From Takakia lepidozioides (lineage: Eukaryota; Streptophyta; Takakiopsida; Takakiales; Takakiaceae), in the NCBI GenBank assembly GCA_030704615.1, contig CM060732.1:7814001-7874000 (forward strand): DNA of 60,000 bases. Direction: 5' to 3'. Each line of letters begins with the position of its first letter. Positions within the stretch are counted from its first letter, which is position 1. Below the pieces are notes generated by a model, which was not told the origin of the DNA, made no database searches, and saw only the letters and a program-made list of their open reading frames with translations. The position numbers were made by a program, and so were the translations under genes. Positions 11,788-24,393 of the stretch are shown here, in pieces.

Positions 11788-13240
11788 ATGCAGCAATCAG
11801 CAACAACATCCCCAATGGATTTGACGAAGCTTAATATACGCTCAAAGCGACAGTCGGATGCTCTCAACAGTGAAACGGACAGCAGTCACTCCGACCCCAA
11901 AAAATCAAGGGGCCTCAGCCCACCGGCTCACCCTCAAGGCATGGAAACCTCCAGTGTACCCAGTCTCCCCCAACTCTTGCTGGGATACGAAGCGTTCGAG
12001 CAGCACGCCATCGACTCGCAGCTCCCTATCATCGAAGAAGAACGATCGGGATTCGAGCTCAGGAGCCTGGGTCTTAACACCCTTGAAATGTATGAGCTGC
12101 AAAATTGCCCCAAGGCGTTCCCGCATGTCCCACAGCTTCTGTTCCCCGCAGCCAGGCCGGACGGGAAAGAAGGCCAATTCTACCCTCTCACCCAATTGCC
12201 AAGGGCACAGATTGGACCCTGCCTCCGGATCTCAGCTGCTCCCCCTCACATCTTGATACGTTTCGATTCGACAACGGACTTTGAAATGCCCAAAGAGCAA
12301 GCGCTTCTGAGACCCGCTCGCGATTTGAATCTATGAACATCCCGGTCGGAAACAGGATGTACTCACCCATTACTGCTTATTCCAAACATGGGAGCGCGAC
12401 GTGGATTGGCCTCCTCAAGGTGGAACTACTTCACCCTGCCACAGATGGCCTCGCCCTCTTAAAAGGTGACCGAGCATTTGTACTCACCATGGCCTCAGGC
12501 ATGCCCAAGCAAGGAAAGGTCGAAAAGGCATTTGACCTCTACGCGTCCACGGACCACCTATCACTGTACCTGGCAAGCGAAGTACTCCTCGGGACAATCG
12601 GCAGCAAGCTCACCATACACCTGATCACAGAAACATACCTACATAACGACGAATTCGAAATTATGCATATCGCCAAGACAGGTCCTAACACAAAATTGTG
12701 TTTCATCTACCTAGCTACCGAGAACACCAAAACAAGAATGCTCGCCCACGTAGTACGGATCAAGCATATGCTCATCAAGCCTCAACTCCGCACAAGACGC
12801 ACAAGTGTGACCGGCATTGCCGCAACACCACAGGAAATCTCTGCGGGGAGAGATGCCCTCACCCTAGTGGTGAAAAATCTCAACCCATTGCACCCACAAG
12901 CAGAGACAGAAGGAGCAATTCGCAACCTGATGGGCACAGACAACATCGTAAGCCGGCACTTCCCAAGATTGCCAGAACGGAGAAAATCCGCCACAATGGT
13001 ATGATCATTATCACCTGCAAAAACCCGAGCATATATACTCAGTGCAGCAACCGACCCCCCACCCTTGTAATTGACAGGCTAGTTCGTTTTGAGCCGCACA
13101 CTCGTAGCTTGAATGGCTCGGAGCCACCTGCGGTCCGAATTCTTGAAAGGTTCGAGTGGCCAACATTAATCAGGCTCTGGCAGACCCATCAACTCGATCA
13201 TCATCAAACCAGAAACAAAGTCCAAAGGAGGCCATGACTC
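11788..13240 (+). pseudogene. ORF1-like protein of LINE copy B
   Basis: Homologous to the copy A protein. It begins in MDLTKLNIRSKRQSDALNSE and continues through EERSGFELRSLGL, PHVPQLLFPAARPDG, PPHILIRFDS and, after a shift near 12,330, MYSPITAYSKHG to LVVKNLNPL. A second shift near 12,980 leads to the SIYTQ...LVRFEPHT...LNGSEPP end. The Gln codons that are stops in copy A are intact here (CAA at 12,193-12,195; CAG at 13,171-13,173 by alignment). No zinc knuckle or RRM is evident by eye, so I give no function. Confidence 0.55.
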
Positions 13241-14489
13241 TATGCTGACGGAGATTGACAGGAGGCTCGCCGCCCATGCTATCTCAATTAAATCTGCATC
13301 AAGCAAGACCTTGAAGCTATGGAGACCAGGGTTGCCATCACCATGACTGCCCAGCAGATTCGCACCGTGACTACCTAGTAAAGCTACAAGACTCTTTACC
13401 AAGAAACATGGCAGCCAACTTGGCCAGCTTCTACGAACACGGCCAACAAATTCTTGAGCAACTGCCACTACCCACCCACCCCAGGCCTCCCCTCTCATGC
13501 GACAGGGCTTCAAGCCCTTTGTAATGCCGCAACTACTTCCGTCAACGCCAACAAGTCCATGATGATTGTCGAACTGCCACCGATCACCCCCCCCCCCGTT
13601 GATGCTGCTGGCATCATCAAAGGATGACCCCGGCCTGCTGATGGCGCGGCCCATCGCAGCACCATACAAGTCGCCCACAACCCAGCACTCTAACAGCAAC
13701 TGATGCATAATCCAGCTGCGAAGACGCACAGCTGCCAAGGCCCTCGCGTCCTCTCTCCAAGGCCACTGCTTTATTGTTCACTATAAATCTCTATACTCTC
13801 AATACTGGCCCATTGCCAAAGCTATTTTGTTTTCTCCCCATCTTCTAATCAGAAATCTGTCTTCACTCTCCCTATCACCTCTCTCTGTGTCTACCCACTC
13901 TCTCCCACTATCCTACAATATACTGACCACCTGCGACCCCTCTCTCACTATTACTATGCCCACTCCGCGCTCCAAGATCTGCACTGTATGCACACACTGC
14001 ACTACGATTCACTATCTTACAAGCACCTCATACTCCAGCCCCCCCTAACGCACATCCCATCTCTCCCTGCTCGTACCCAGATGCCCCTCCACCCCGCGCC
14101 CACACGTTGGCGGCGCCCCTACTACAGACACGTCCCGCCTCCAATTCAAATCATAACCCATACCACCCCTCGTCATTCATTATATAAATTTCAATTTCAT
14201 CCATACATCTTCCTATTCATCCATCTCTAGACAAAACAATTATTCATCCCTCGTCACCTCCATACCTCAGAGACCTCATCTACGCTGTCGGCCACCCCCC
14301 TTCCTACCCACCCATGTCCCATACGTTCATCCCGCCACACCCCTATAACCCGCGCTGTCTAACCCCTCACGGTAGAAATGAGAAGGAATGCATGGGACTT
14401 TTGGGTCTGGCTATGGGTCATTGTCATAAGTCCTTACAGCACATTCATTCATCCCCCCCCCACCCAATACCCCCCGCCCCCACTGCCCC

Positions 14490-15143
14490 ATGGCCATCTC
14501 CCTCCCCCACTCCCCACAACTCCCTATTCACGGATATCACGGATTACCATTTGCACATACCTATCCCATGACGGACATCCATGCAACCCAATCCCCCTCC
14601 TTTATGCCCCCCCCCCCCCCCTATCACCCCGCCACCAGCTCCACCATCACGCACACCAACTTTCACATAGCCCCCCCGCCCACGCCCGCACCCCACCCCA
14701 CCCCCCCCCCCCCCCCCCCCCCCCCCCCCGCCCCGACCGCACAACCACCGCTTACCCCCTCTCCACGACAGCATATGATATCCCACCCCCTCCTCATAAC
14801 GCACTGCCCCCACGACCGATATAAACTACAATCCTCACCGTCTAAACACTCCCTATATCATCCCCCGTCACACCAGGCTCAAGCTACACTTGCATGCGAA
14901 ACCCTTCTCCTCCTGAGATGTGGGGACATACATCCCAACCCTGGCCCAGATGATATCACCAGCCTTGTTGATACACTTCCTATAGACTCTCAAGAACGTT
15001 ACACCCTATACTTTCAGACAAACACGGTCTCCTTTACGCCTGCATATCAACACATATATGAACACTTCAAGCCCTTCATTGCTCCTCCTTCTCCAACCAA
15101 ACCACATCATACACACCCATTACCACCTTTGGCCTCCCAATAA
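14490..15143 (+). pseudogene. Start of LINE ORF2-like frame with 2A-like motif
   Basis: The first 130 codons are Pro/His-rich low complexity and may not be translated. From about 14,880 the frame reads ACETLLLLRCGDIHPNPGP, which matches the D-(V/I)-x-x-N-P-G-P signature of ribosome-skipping 2A peptides except that His replaces the usual Glu. Such LLLRxGDIHPNPGP strings are known near the start of ORF2 in some APE-type non-LTR elements. Coding decays within 200 bases (TAA at 15,141) and is lost at the CACTA insertion, so endonuclease and RT domains are not visible here. Confidence 0.6.
14925..14948 (+). other. 2A-like motif DIHPNPGP
   Basis: Codons 14,925-14,948 encode DIHPNPGP, preceded by a hydrophobic run LLLLRCG as in working 2A peptides. 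His at the Glu position makes activity uncertain. Confidence 0.6.
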
Positions 15144-15311
15144 GCGAACACACCCCGCACTAGTCCACACAGCACATAAACTTCATCAATACCCCACGCA
15201 ACACCTATTATTCTCCCTAATCATTAACATCTCCCCACTCCCAACCATATGCAATGACTACCTCATGACCCACCCGGATACGCAGGTCGGTGCCCTTTTG
15301 CACAAGCTACA

Positions 15312-15324
15312 CACTACAAGAAAA
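15312..15324. repeat. CACTA left terminal inverted repeat
   Basis: CACTACAAGAAAA follows ACA, a possible 3-base target duplication. The matching right flank was not found. Confidence 0.7.
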
Positions 15325-15329
15325 TGGGG

Positions 15330-15960
15330 GCCTTTGCGACGCCCGGGCCACGCCGCAACGTTGGGAAAACGCCCATTTCGGGGGTCGCAAAAATGTGACA
15401 TATAGGGGTTGCGAGCCCCCCCCAACTCCCACGACTGTCGGACGCCGCTTTTCGGGCCGTCCGCGCCGATGGCAGAGGCCTCCTGCAAGCGACGTCTCCC
15501 CGTCGCTGCCCCTCCAGCCGACGGCACTGGTTGGGGCGACGGCGCGGCGTCGCATCCCCTTTTTTTCCTAACGTGCCCGGAGTCCCATCCTAAAACCCTA
15601 AAACACGTGGCGTAAGCCGGGTGGTACGCCAAGCGACGCCAGTGCGTGGCTGCAAGCGACTATTGGGCGTGGCAAAAAAAAAACAGCAAAGAGCAGGAGT
15701 CGGGCTCCGCATGCCCGGGCGTGGGTTTTCGCGACGCTATGGCGTCGCTTTCTTTATATTTAATCAAAAAATAAAAGACGTGGCGCAGGCAGGGTGGCGG
15801 GCTCCGCGACGCCCTGGTGTCGCGGCTCGCGCAATCCCGGACCAAAAAAACACATCGCAGGGGGTGTCGGGCATTGCCGCCCGCAAATGGGATTTGCGAC
15901 GCCCAACCGTCGCGGCTCGCGACCCCCCACCCAAAAAACACGTCGCCAATTACAACGTCC
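15330..15960. repeat. CACTA left subterminal repeats
   Basis: Repeated GCGACGCC...GTCGCGGC pairs occur, for example near 15,337, 15,504, 15,731, 15,807 and 15,895. Each can fold on itself. Short palindromic subterminal repeats are typical binding sites for CACTA TNPA-type proteins. Confidence 0.7.
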
Positions 15961-16237
15961 TGCAATCGTGAGGCCAACCGGTGGGGGGGGGGGTTTTGAT
16001 TTTGGGGGTGAGTTGGGGGTGGTTTTTGTTTTTTGCCTGTTTTTGTTTTTGGGGATGGGAGACCTTACAGCTTCCATTTCTCTGATTTAGCAGGTACACA
16101 CATTGAGCAAGCATGAATCGAGGGTGAGGACGGTGCGACACATGAATAAGATGGAAGATGGAAAGATGGAAATATGTTTACAGGAAATGAGCTGAAAAGC
16201 TCACAAGGGTTCAGTAGGCTGACCCTGGGACCTAGGA

Positions 16238-17322
16238 CTAGTCATCCTTATCCTCATCCTCAGTGGAGGACTCAGAGCTATCCGATGAGCCTAATGACTC
16301 CGCGCCCTTTGCCAGAGCACCTAAAGGAGGCGGCGTTCCCCTAAGTCCCACAGAGCTCTCATCCAATCCCTGGCCATGACCCCCGACCTCATCCATACTA
16401 GTGCCCTGTAGTGCCCTCATCCCCTCCGTGTTGGCCATGTTCTTCATGAGGGATTGCCAACCATGCTCCTTGGCGTAGTTGTACTCTACCGGAGATGGCT
16501 TCCTCTCAAACGCGCGTTGCTACACATGCCACAAATTAAAGTCAGTTCTTCACGATGATGGAGCCAGAAAGAAGACATAACAAAATATATAGGGAAGTAC
16601 GACTTACAAATCGCAAGATAAAACCCTTGGATCCGCCGGTGCCCCACTTGTGTGTGGATTCGTGATTGTCAAGGTGGACTGTTGTTGCTTTGCGTGCCCG
16701 CTCAAAATTGGCCTTGTTTGCCACATCATTCTCTCCCGCAATGAGTGCATCCCATGATCCCCCCCCCCAACAATTAGTGAATTACACACATATGTTGCAT
16801 CGAATCCACCTCATTAATGCACATGCGACAAATGGAAGGTGAAATGATTCAGGATTTGCAACCTGTGTAATTCCATAAGCTGGTTTGGGTATGGCCCCCT
16901 TTTCCATTGCCCTCCGAATTATCTGTCTGGCACGGTACCTCCTGTCCTTCAAGTTTCGCCCCACCATCTCCATCACCCTTGTGTCACTCCAATTGGCCGG
17001 AAACCAGCGGTCTAACTCACGGGCATACGCCCGCTTCGTGCCAAAGTGTTGATCAGCCCACTCAATGTGCAAAGGGAACCACCTCATTGCGAGTTCAAAG
17101 GCTGGCTTCTTCATAGCCTCCCAGAACGCACGGCAGGGGTCACCATGGTGATTCACCTCCACCGGTGGCACCACGATCTTTGCCAACTCCACGTCCTCTA
17201 TTGCCAAGGCCATGTTCTTCTTCCCACCCTCACCCTCTCCTTCTTTGTAGCCTCCTTCCCCTGCTCCTTTGTTACCCCACTGCCCTCCCCCGCATGCACA
17301 CTCACCCCTTCCTCTCCATGGG

Positions 17323-17353
<31 letters not shown>

Positions 17354-18451
17354 CTTTTCCTCCCCCTTCTCCACGACCATCTCTTTCCCCTTCCCCGCTA
17401 CTTCCTCTCTCTCCTCGGCAGCCCCTTCATTGATGGTAAAAGGGATCTTGGGAGGTCGAGGCCTCTTCTTCTTACCTTTGGTGTTCGGGTCCTTCATGAA
17501 CACCACGTGCTCTCCCTCATTGGCAACCCCACCAGACTGCACCAATGAGGCCAGCCATGTTGCTGCCTCCTGAAGACAAATAACCCCTCCAAATTCAAAA
17601 AAAGAAACAAACAACAAAGAAAATCATGCATGCAAAGGAAAGGACAAAACATGGAACAAGGTGCGACAGTTGTACCTTTGCAAGCTTGTCCGACTCGCCC
17701 CCGGTGTCACCCGATGTGGCAGGAGTCCCCGTTGCCGGATGCGCCCACGCTATCCCCTCCCGGAGTGCCACTAGAAGTAGATTCCAGATGTGGAGCATAG
17801 CCGGCGGCGGCGCCCCGTAGTCCAGGCCCTTCTTTGCTGACCGCTCAGGCTGAGGGGGTGGCGTCGCTGATCGGCTAGGCCGCTCCAACCGGCCCATACC
17901 TCCTCCTCCCCCCCCCCCCCCCAATGCGTAGCAGGGTAGAAGCCCTCACCCGGCTTGACTACTTCGAGGCGCTTCGCTATCTCGGCCACTTCATTGGCCC
18001 TCCTCGTCTCCTCCTCCCTCATCGACACATTGGGCTAGCAACGACCACTTTCAAAGGCCCTTGAACCTGATGTTGGGCCTTGGCAAGTGCAACCTTTGCT
18101 GTGGAGGAAGGGGTCGCTATGGGGGTGACATCCAAAGGTTGCCCATACCGGGCCCCCGAACGGGTGATGTGCTTGCCAAGGTACATTTCACCCGTCTTGG
18201 TGGCCGGGGGTGTGCTCAACTGAGCATCCGGCTCAGCAACAACCTCCCGAATAGGAGAGCTGGCTGAGCCGGCCCTGGCGCATCCAAGATGTGGACAAGA
18301 GGGGGGTACTGGCCTCGGGGGCAGACGAGCCCTCCGGCTGCGGCTATCGACGGGGCTGGTAAACCGTGAGACGCCCTAGCGCGTCACACGTGCCGGCAGA
18401 GCAAACGGATTGTCCGCCCCTTTCTTTGGGGCAGGGGACTTCTTCTCTTTC
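16238..18451 (-). pseudogene. Transposase_24 (Ptta/En/Spm)-like gene
   Basis: Read right to left: start MGKEKKSPAPKKG at about 18,451, then MYLGKHITRSGARYGQPL, a REEETRRANEVAEIAKRL helix, and an exon ending in GGESDKLAK before a GT donor. Next is WLASLVQSGG with a lysine-rich tract, then MALAIEDVELAK and FPANWSDTRVMEMVGRNLK, followed by an exon with ANKANFERARK and HKWGTGGSKGFILRF (16.78-16.61 kb). The last exon is QQRAFERKPSPVEYNY to the acidic end SSESSTEDEDKDD. The NKANxxRA...TGGSK pattern is that of plant Transposase_24 proteins, which accompany CACTA elements. A TAG at about 18,379 and shifts near 18,025 and 17,220 (beside the AAG microsatellite) interrupt it. A nuclear role in transposition is inferred from family and location. 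Confidence 0.6.
17323..17357. repeat. (CTT)n microsatellite encoding poly-Lys
   Basis: About eleven CTT units. On the minus strand they encode a lysine run in the Transposase_24-like gene, and the reading frame shifts just downstream of them. Confidence 0.9.
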
Positions 18452-18706
18452 CCCATAAGTTGGCACCTGTCATGCAAACCCACAAGCTGGCCTCATTAGG
18501 AAACAACCTCTACATTCCAGATCAAAAACAAAAAAAACCAAGCATGTCGGGGGCTGAGAGCAGCAAGTGCTCGGGGTCTCGAGAGGGGGCAACAAAGAGA
18601 AAAGAAAAAGGTGGGGGGGGGGGGAGTGGCTGAGCAGCAACAGCAGCTGTTGAGCACCACGGGCTCAGTCACTCCCCCCCCTCCCATTTTTTTTTTTTTT
18701 TTTGTT

Positions 18707-20940
18707 TCCCTCTCTCTCCCTCTGGAAACTGGGCTTATGGAATTGTTGTCCCAACTTCCATCTTTGAGGAAATTGAAAAAAATTGAAAAATTGGGTTGCA
18801 GGGAATTTTGGATGTTTTTCATCCAAAATACAAATTTTTTCCCTAGTGAAATATTTCTTCACTAAATACCTGTGAGTTGCAAAACTCCTGTCAGTTTCTA
18901 CTTTTTCAATCCAACCTGGATGAAAAAAAGACTTCATCTGACACGACCTAAATACGGGGCAAGACAGGTATAAACCCCCGATGTTTTTCATCTAACCTAG
19001 ATGAAATACGGACTACATCCGTTGAGTGCAAGACATGATGAACGCACAATGTCTTTCATCTTCCGCGAATGAGAAACGGATAAAGTCCGTCGGGCGTACA
19101 GCGGATGTTTTTCATCCTGAGAAGGATGAATGGCAGGCCAGACAGGGGAAAACCTTGCGCAACCCTAATATCTTTCTTTTTGCGCTGCGAGAGCGCGTGC
19201 GATGGCGGCTTGGGAGGAGCGATGGTGCTCGTGCTGCAGATACCTTGAGCTGCCAATCCTTGAGTGTTTATGGCTCCTGTGAGCACCGCCTAGGCAGGCT
19301 CTTTAAGGCGATGGCGGTGGCTTAGAGATGAGGGAAGATTCACTGTCTCAGTTGTCTGTTTTTTTGTTGCACAAGGGAACCGCGGCAGTGATGGCGGAGG
19401 TACCACCTGCTTGCTTATGACGTTTCCCTAGCAGAATGGTGGCGTCTTGGTAGAACAAGGAAGTCTCTCTCCCTCCCTTTATAAACCCTACATTTTGAGA
19501 CCAAGCTCTTTTTTCTTGTGCTTGGCAAGACTTTGCTTTGGTTAAGGTAGCAGTGCGGTGGTGCTGGCGGAGTCCTCCCTGCACGGTTAGGCTTGTGAAG
19601 AGATGGTGACTCTCCCCCAGACAGTAAAAAAAAGGTTCTTTTTCTGTTTGTTTTGCTTCCTTGCTTTCTTTTGCATTCTCTGCGCTTAGATTGAAGTGTA
19701 TTTGACCTCGATAACAAGTGTGGAAGCCTGTTACTCACCTCGTGCATCCTCACTAACTCACAATGCGTTGTGGTTGTTTTTGGGACGGGCACAGGTGAGG
19801 GCTTCCACTTAATATTCTGATGTCTAGGTGATGTTGGATGCCAAGTGGGATTGCAGAGCAGGGGAAGGAATCGCTTGCCAGGGACTCATCTTAAAATGTT
19901 GAAAAACTAAACTACTCTATGGTTTTTCTTGATCTTACCTCTTTCCTTCCTTTATTTTTGAAGAACAAGTGTAATGCTTTCTACGATGGGCTATTTTCGG
20001 CCCGGCCAGTGGAAGACCTCTGCTTTGTTGTGACAACTGGGTTTATGATGGCTTGTGTGAGAGACACCATCTGTTTTCCAGGCACTAGTTCGCTTTGCTT
20101 TCCTTATGGTAGTTGGAAACAATTTGAGAGGCTGCAAGGAACTGTTTGTTGCAGCTATTCGGGTACCCATGTTGGTCCCTGTTATGTTCCAACCCGGATG
20201 GCTTTGTTAGCTAGATGCTTAGGCCAGGGTATGGTGAAGATTCTGCCTGTGGATATTCGGCTGACAATGAAATATGGCAGCAATATATAACTGGTAATTG
20301 GTTTGTACTGACAGTATCATATACTGTCACAGGATGTGTATGCAGTCCTTTATCTTTACCTTGCTGTGTCATTTGATTTTCAGCTCTAGCAAGAAATAAC
20401 GGTATAGGGGTAGTATGGAAAACTTACCAGACATATCCACCTCCCCTGTGGGGGCAAGCTGTGTTGCAGACCAGTCTAAACAAATACTGGCAGGGCAAGG
20501 TATTTAAAATCTGTGATGTCCAAGTGTTCTTTTTGTTCTCTCTGATTTCTTAAAAAAACCCTCCATGACACCCATGGGGTTTGAATAAGTATGCTTGGAT
20601 TACAGCTTGCGGACAGTAAATCTGTATGACCATTTGACCTGCAACACATCAAGGCCAAAATATGGCCAAGTACCCGCCATCCCACCCAGACCTCTGAATG
20701 TATATCCTGATCATGACTGGTGGTCAATCAGCATCAGTGGCATACTCTTTGGGTTATGAATAATACTGACATGAACACATTACTGTGCATGGATGTAATT
20801 CTAGATTTTCTAAGCCTGATGATTGATGGATGGTGCCACTGTTAAATGGCTGATATGTCTGATTATTCTTCTTATTCATGACAACAACCCTAGGGGTCCT
20901 GTCTTTGTCTTGACATGACAAAAAATATCTTCCTTCTCTC
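18707..20940. repeat. Large direct repeat, left copy
   Basis: It begins TCTCTCTCCCTCTGGAAACT and matches 22,013-24,393 almost base for base, with a few short indels. I recognise no protein in it. The longest plus frame (19,919-20,290) is only partly kept in the other copy and has no known motif. The internal TTTATAAACCCTA and hairpin arrays suggest a non-coding element. Confidence 0.85.
18806..19160. repeat. Array of GATGTTTTTCATC fold-backs
   Basis: GATGTTTTTCATCC-type hairpins recur about every 65-70 bases with CGGACTACATCCGT-like sequence between them. The array is repeated at 22,115-22,510 in the other direct copy. Confidence 0.7.
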
Positions 20941-21217
20941 ACTGTCCAGTATGCTTGGTGGTTTCTGCATACACTATCCATTGATTACCATGTTGATTTT
21001 CCAGCCTTTGTGCAGAACCCCACCAAGATCACTCCAGAATAGATTGATGAGCTGCAGACCTTGGGGTACTAGCTCCGGCTGCTTCCTCCAATCCCTGTTA
21101 TTCAAGCTATACAACCATGGTTCATACCAGGTATGTTTTTTTCCAGCAGACCAATGGTTTGGGCATGGAGAATAGATAAGCACAGGGCATAACAAACTTA
21201 TGAATGATAATATTATG

Positions 21218-21625
21218 AGCTAGGCCCTGGTAAGACAGTATACTCGAGTATATGTACACACCTTCTACATGATCTGATCACTGTACATTACTCTTACTAA
21301 CTATCCCCTGTAGCCAATGCCTTATATCAATATTTAGTTTGTCTTCGGCTCAAATGCTTTTTGGCTTCTCCTGGATGTGGCTTTGCTCTTAGTAGCACCA
21401 CATAAACAGACCCTGATATCATGAGCTAGGCCTTGGTAAGACAGTATACTGGAGCATATGTACACACCTTCTACATGATCTGGTCACTGTACATCGTTCT
21501 TGCTAACTGATCCCCTGTAGCCAATGCCTTATGTCAGAATTTCGTTGGTCTTTGGCTCACATGCTTTTTGGCTTCTCCTGGATGTTACTTCGCTCTTTGT
21601 AGCACCACACAAAAATGTCGGCGCT
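21218..21625. repeat. Tandem duplication, about 204 bases, two units
   Basis: GAGCTAGGCCYTGGTAAGAC starts one unit near 21,218 and the next near 21,422. Both run through CTACATGATCTG and CTTCTCCTGGATG to GTAGCACCACA. The spacer between the two large direct repeats (20.94-22.01 kb) otherwise shows no gene. Confidence 0.85.
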
Positions 21626-21926
21626 TGGGTGTGATTTTTGACAATCTAAATATGGTGTGTCCTTTTCCTTGAAAGCAGATATGCTTGTGATGGTGGAGTT
21701 CACAAAAAACTAGAGTAAGTAAATACCATGGTTTCTTACACCTGTGATTTCTTCTATAACTAGTTCCTTTTGGGGTCTATGCTTAGTACATACCCCAGCA
21801 ATATGCTCGATTTCATCTGCTTGTTCTGATTACCCAGCTTGAATAAGGGATAGCTTGATAATCCTCTATGGTACACCTTCCGAAGGATTTGCCAATGAGC
21901 AGGGAGAGGTTACCCTTTTGGAGAAG

Positions 21927-21986
21927 GAGTCTGGTATGCACTCCCTTACGGGGTGAGCGCATACCACACTCACTCCGTAAGGGCCT
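21927..21986. repeat. Inverted repeat
   Basis: CCCTTACGGGGTGAG pairs with CTCACTCCGTAAGGG with one mismatch, about 10 bases apart. It lies just before the right large direct repeat. Confidence 0.7.
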
Positions 21987-22012
21987 GCCATACCAGGGGC
22001 TGGATGGTGGGA

Positions 22013-24393
22013 TTCCCTCTCTCTCCCTCTGGAAACTGGGTTTATGGAATTGTTGTCCTGACTTCCATCTTTCAAAATTTTGAAAAAATTGAAAAATTGG
22101 GTTGCAGGGAATTTTGGATGTTTTTCATCCAAAATACATTTTTTTCCCCTAGTGAAACATTTCTTCACTAATACCTGTGAGGTTTTTTGCTTCATCCGAA
22201 CAATCAACCCGGAATATACTGCTTGTAAAACTCTCGTCAGTTTTTATTTTTTCAATCCAACCTAGATGAAAAAATGACTTCATCTGACATGACCTAAATA
22301 CGGGGCAAGACAGGTATAAAAAAGTTTTTAAAAAAACCCCCCGATGTTTTTCATCTAACCTAGATGAAAAGCGGACTACATCCGTCGAGTTCAAGACAAG
22401 ATGAACGCACAATGTCTTTCATCTTCCGCGAATGAGAAACGAACAACGTCCGTCGGGCATACAGACTGGCAGATGTTTTTCATCTTGAGAATGATGAATG
22501 ACGGGCCAGACAGGGGAAAACCCTGCACAACCCTAATGTCTTTCTTTTTGCACTGCAAGAGCGCGCGCGATGGCGGCTTGGGAGGAGCGATGGTGCTTGT
22601 GCTGCAGATACCATGAGCTGCCAATCTTTGAGTGTTTTATGGCTCCTGTGGGCGCCGCCTATGTGGGCTCTTTAAGACGATGGCGGTGGCTTAGAGATGA
22701 GGGAAGATTCACTGTCTCATTTGTCCGTTTTTTTGCTGCACAAGGGAACCACGGCAGTGATGGCGGAGGTACCACCTGCTAGATTATGAAGTTTACTAGG
22801 AGCCCTCCTCTGGATCTTTGATGAATGGCGGCGAACAAGGAAGTCTCTCTCCCTCCCTTTATAAACCCTACCTTTTGAGACCAAGATCTTTTTTCTTGTG
22901 CTTGGAAGACTTTGCTTTGTTTAAGGTAGCAGTGTTGTGGTGCTGGCGGAGACCTCCTTGCACAGTTAGGCTTGTGGAGAGATGGCGACTCTCCCCCAAA
23001 GAGTAGAAAAAAGGTTCTTTTTTTTGTTTGTCTTGCTTCCCTGCTTTCTTTGGCATTCTCTGCTCTTAGATTGAAGTGTATTTGACCTCGATAGCAAGTG
23101 TGGAAGCCTGTTACTCACCTCGTGCATCCTCACTAACTCACAATGCGTTGTGGTTGTTTTTGGGACGGGCACAGGTGAGGGCTTCCACTTAATATTCTGA
23201 TGTCTAGGTGCTGCTGGATGCCAAGTGGGAATGCAGAGCAGGGGAAGGAATCGCTTGCCAGGGACTCATCTTAAAATTTGAAAAACTAAACTACTCTATG
23301 GTTTTTCTTGATCTTACCTCTTTCCTTCCTTTATTTTTGAAGAACAAGTATAATGCTTTCTACGATGGGCTATTTTCGGCCCAGCCAGTGGAAGACCTCT
23401 GTTTCGTTGTGATAGCCACGTTTATGATGGCTTGTGTGTGAGACACACATCTGTTTTCCAGGCCCTAGTTTGCTTTGCTTACCTTATGGTAGTTGGAAAC
23501 AATTTGAGAGGCTGCAAGAAACTGTTTGTTGCAGCTATTTGGGTACCCATGTTGGTCCCTGTTATGTTCCAACCCGGATGGCTTTGTTAGCTAGATGCTT
23601 AGGCCAGGGTAAGGTGAAGATTCTGCCTGTGGATATTCGGCTAACAATGAAATATGGCAGCAATATATAATTGGTAACTAGTTTTTGAGGCAGCCAGGGT
23701 GGTCAAGTGGAAATACCCCATGAACATGGTGTAATGACATGGTCAAATGTGGAATGATGTGAATAGGGTGTATTGACAGTATTATATACTATCACATGAT
23801 ATGTATGCAGTCCTTTATCTTTACCTTGCTGGGTCATGAACTTCGATTTTCAGCTGTAGCAAGAAATAAAAGTATAGGGGTATTCTGGAAAACTTACCAG
23901 ACATATCCACCTCCCCTGTGGGGGCAAGCTGTGCTGCAGACCAGTCTAAACAAATACTGGCAGGGCAAGGTATTTAAATCTGTGATATCCAAGTATTCCT
24001 TTCTTTCTTTAAGAAAACCCTCCATGACACCCATGGGGTTTGAATAAGTATGCTTGGATTACAGCTTACAGACAGTAAATCTGTATGATTATTTGACCTG
24101 CACCACATCAAGGCCAAAATATGGCCAAGTACCCGCCATCCCACCCAGACCTCTGAATGTGTATCATGATCATGAATGATGGTTAATCCGCATCAGTGGC
24201 ATACTCTTTGGGTTATGAATAATACTGACATGAACACATTACTGTGCATGGATGTAATTCTAGATTTTCTAAGCCTGATGATTGATGGATGGTGCCACTG
24301 TTAAGTGGCTGATATGTCTGATTATTCTTCTTATTCATGACAACGACCCTAGGGTCCTGTCTTTGTCTTGACATAACAAAAAGTATCTTCCCT
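22013..24393. repeat. Large direct repeat, right copy
   Basis: The second copy of the 18,707-20,940 segment, in the same orientation. It has small insertions near 22,187 and a larger one near 23,690-23,770. No gene recognised. Confidence 0.85.

Larger units (their letters stand above)
10150..15311 (+). mobile_element. LINE-like retrotransposon, copy B, cut by CACTA at 15,312
   Basis: The order is a long G-poor leader (10.15-11.75 kb), the ORF1-like frame (11,788 to about 13,240), a second G-poor spacer with C runs (13.8-14.8 kb), and the start of an ORF2-like frame with a 2A-like motif at 14.92 kb. Coding then stops at the CACTA terminus. A long open frame at 10,149-11,564 has the composition of the leader and I do not consider it a gene. 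Confidence 0.6.

Noticed and set aside
19919-20290. A 123-codon gene in the large direct repeat.
   Set aside because: The frame is not kept over its length in the second copy and shows no motif.
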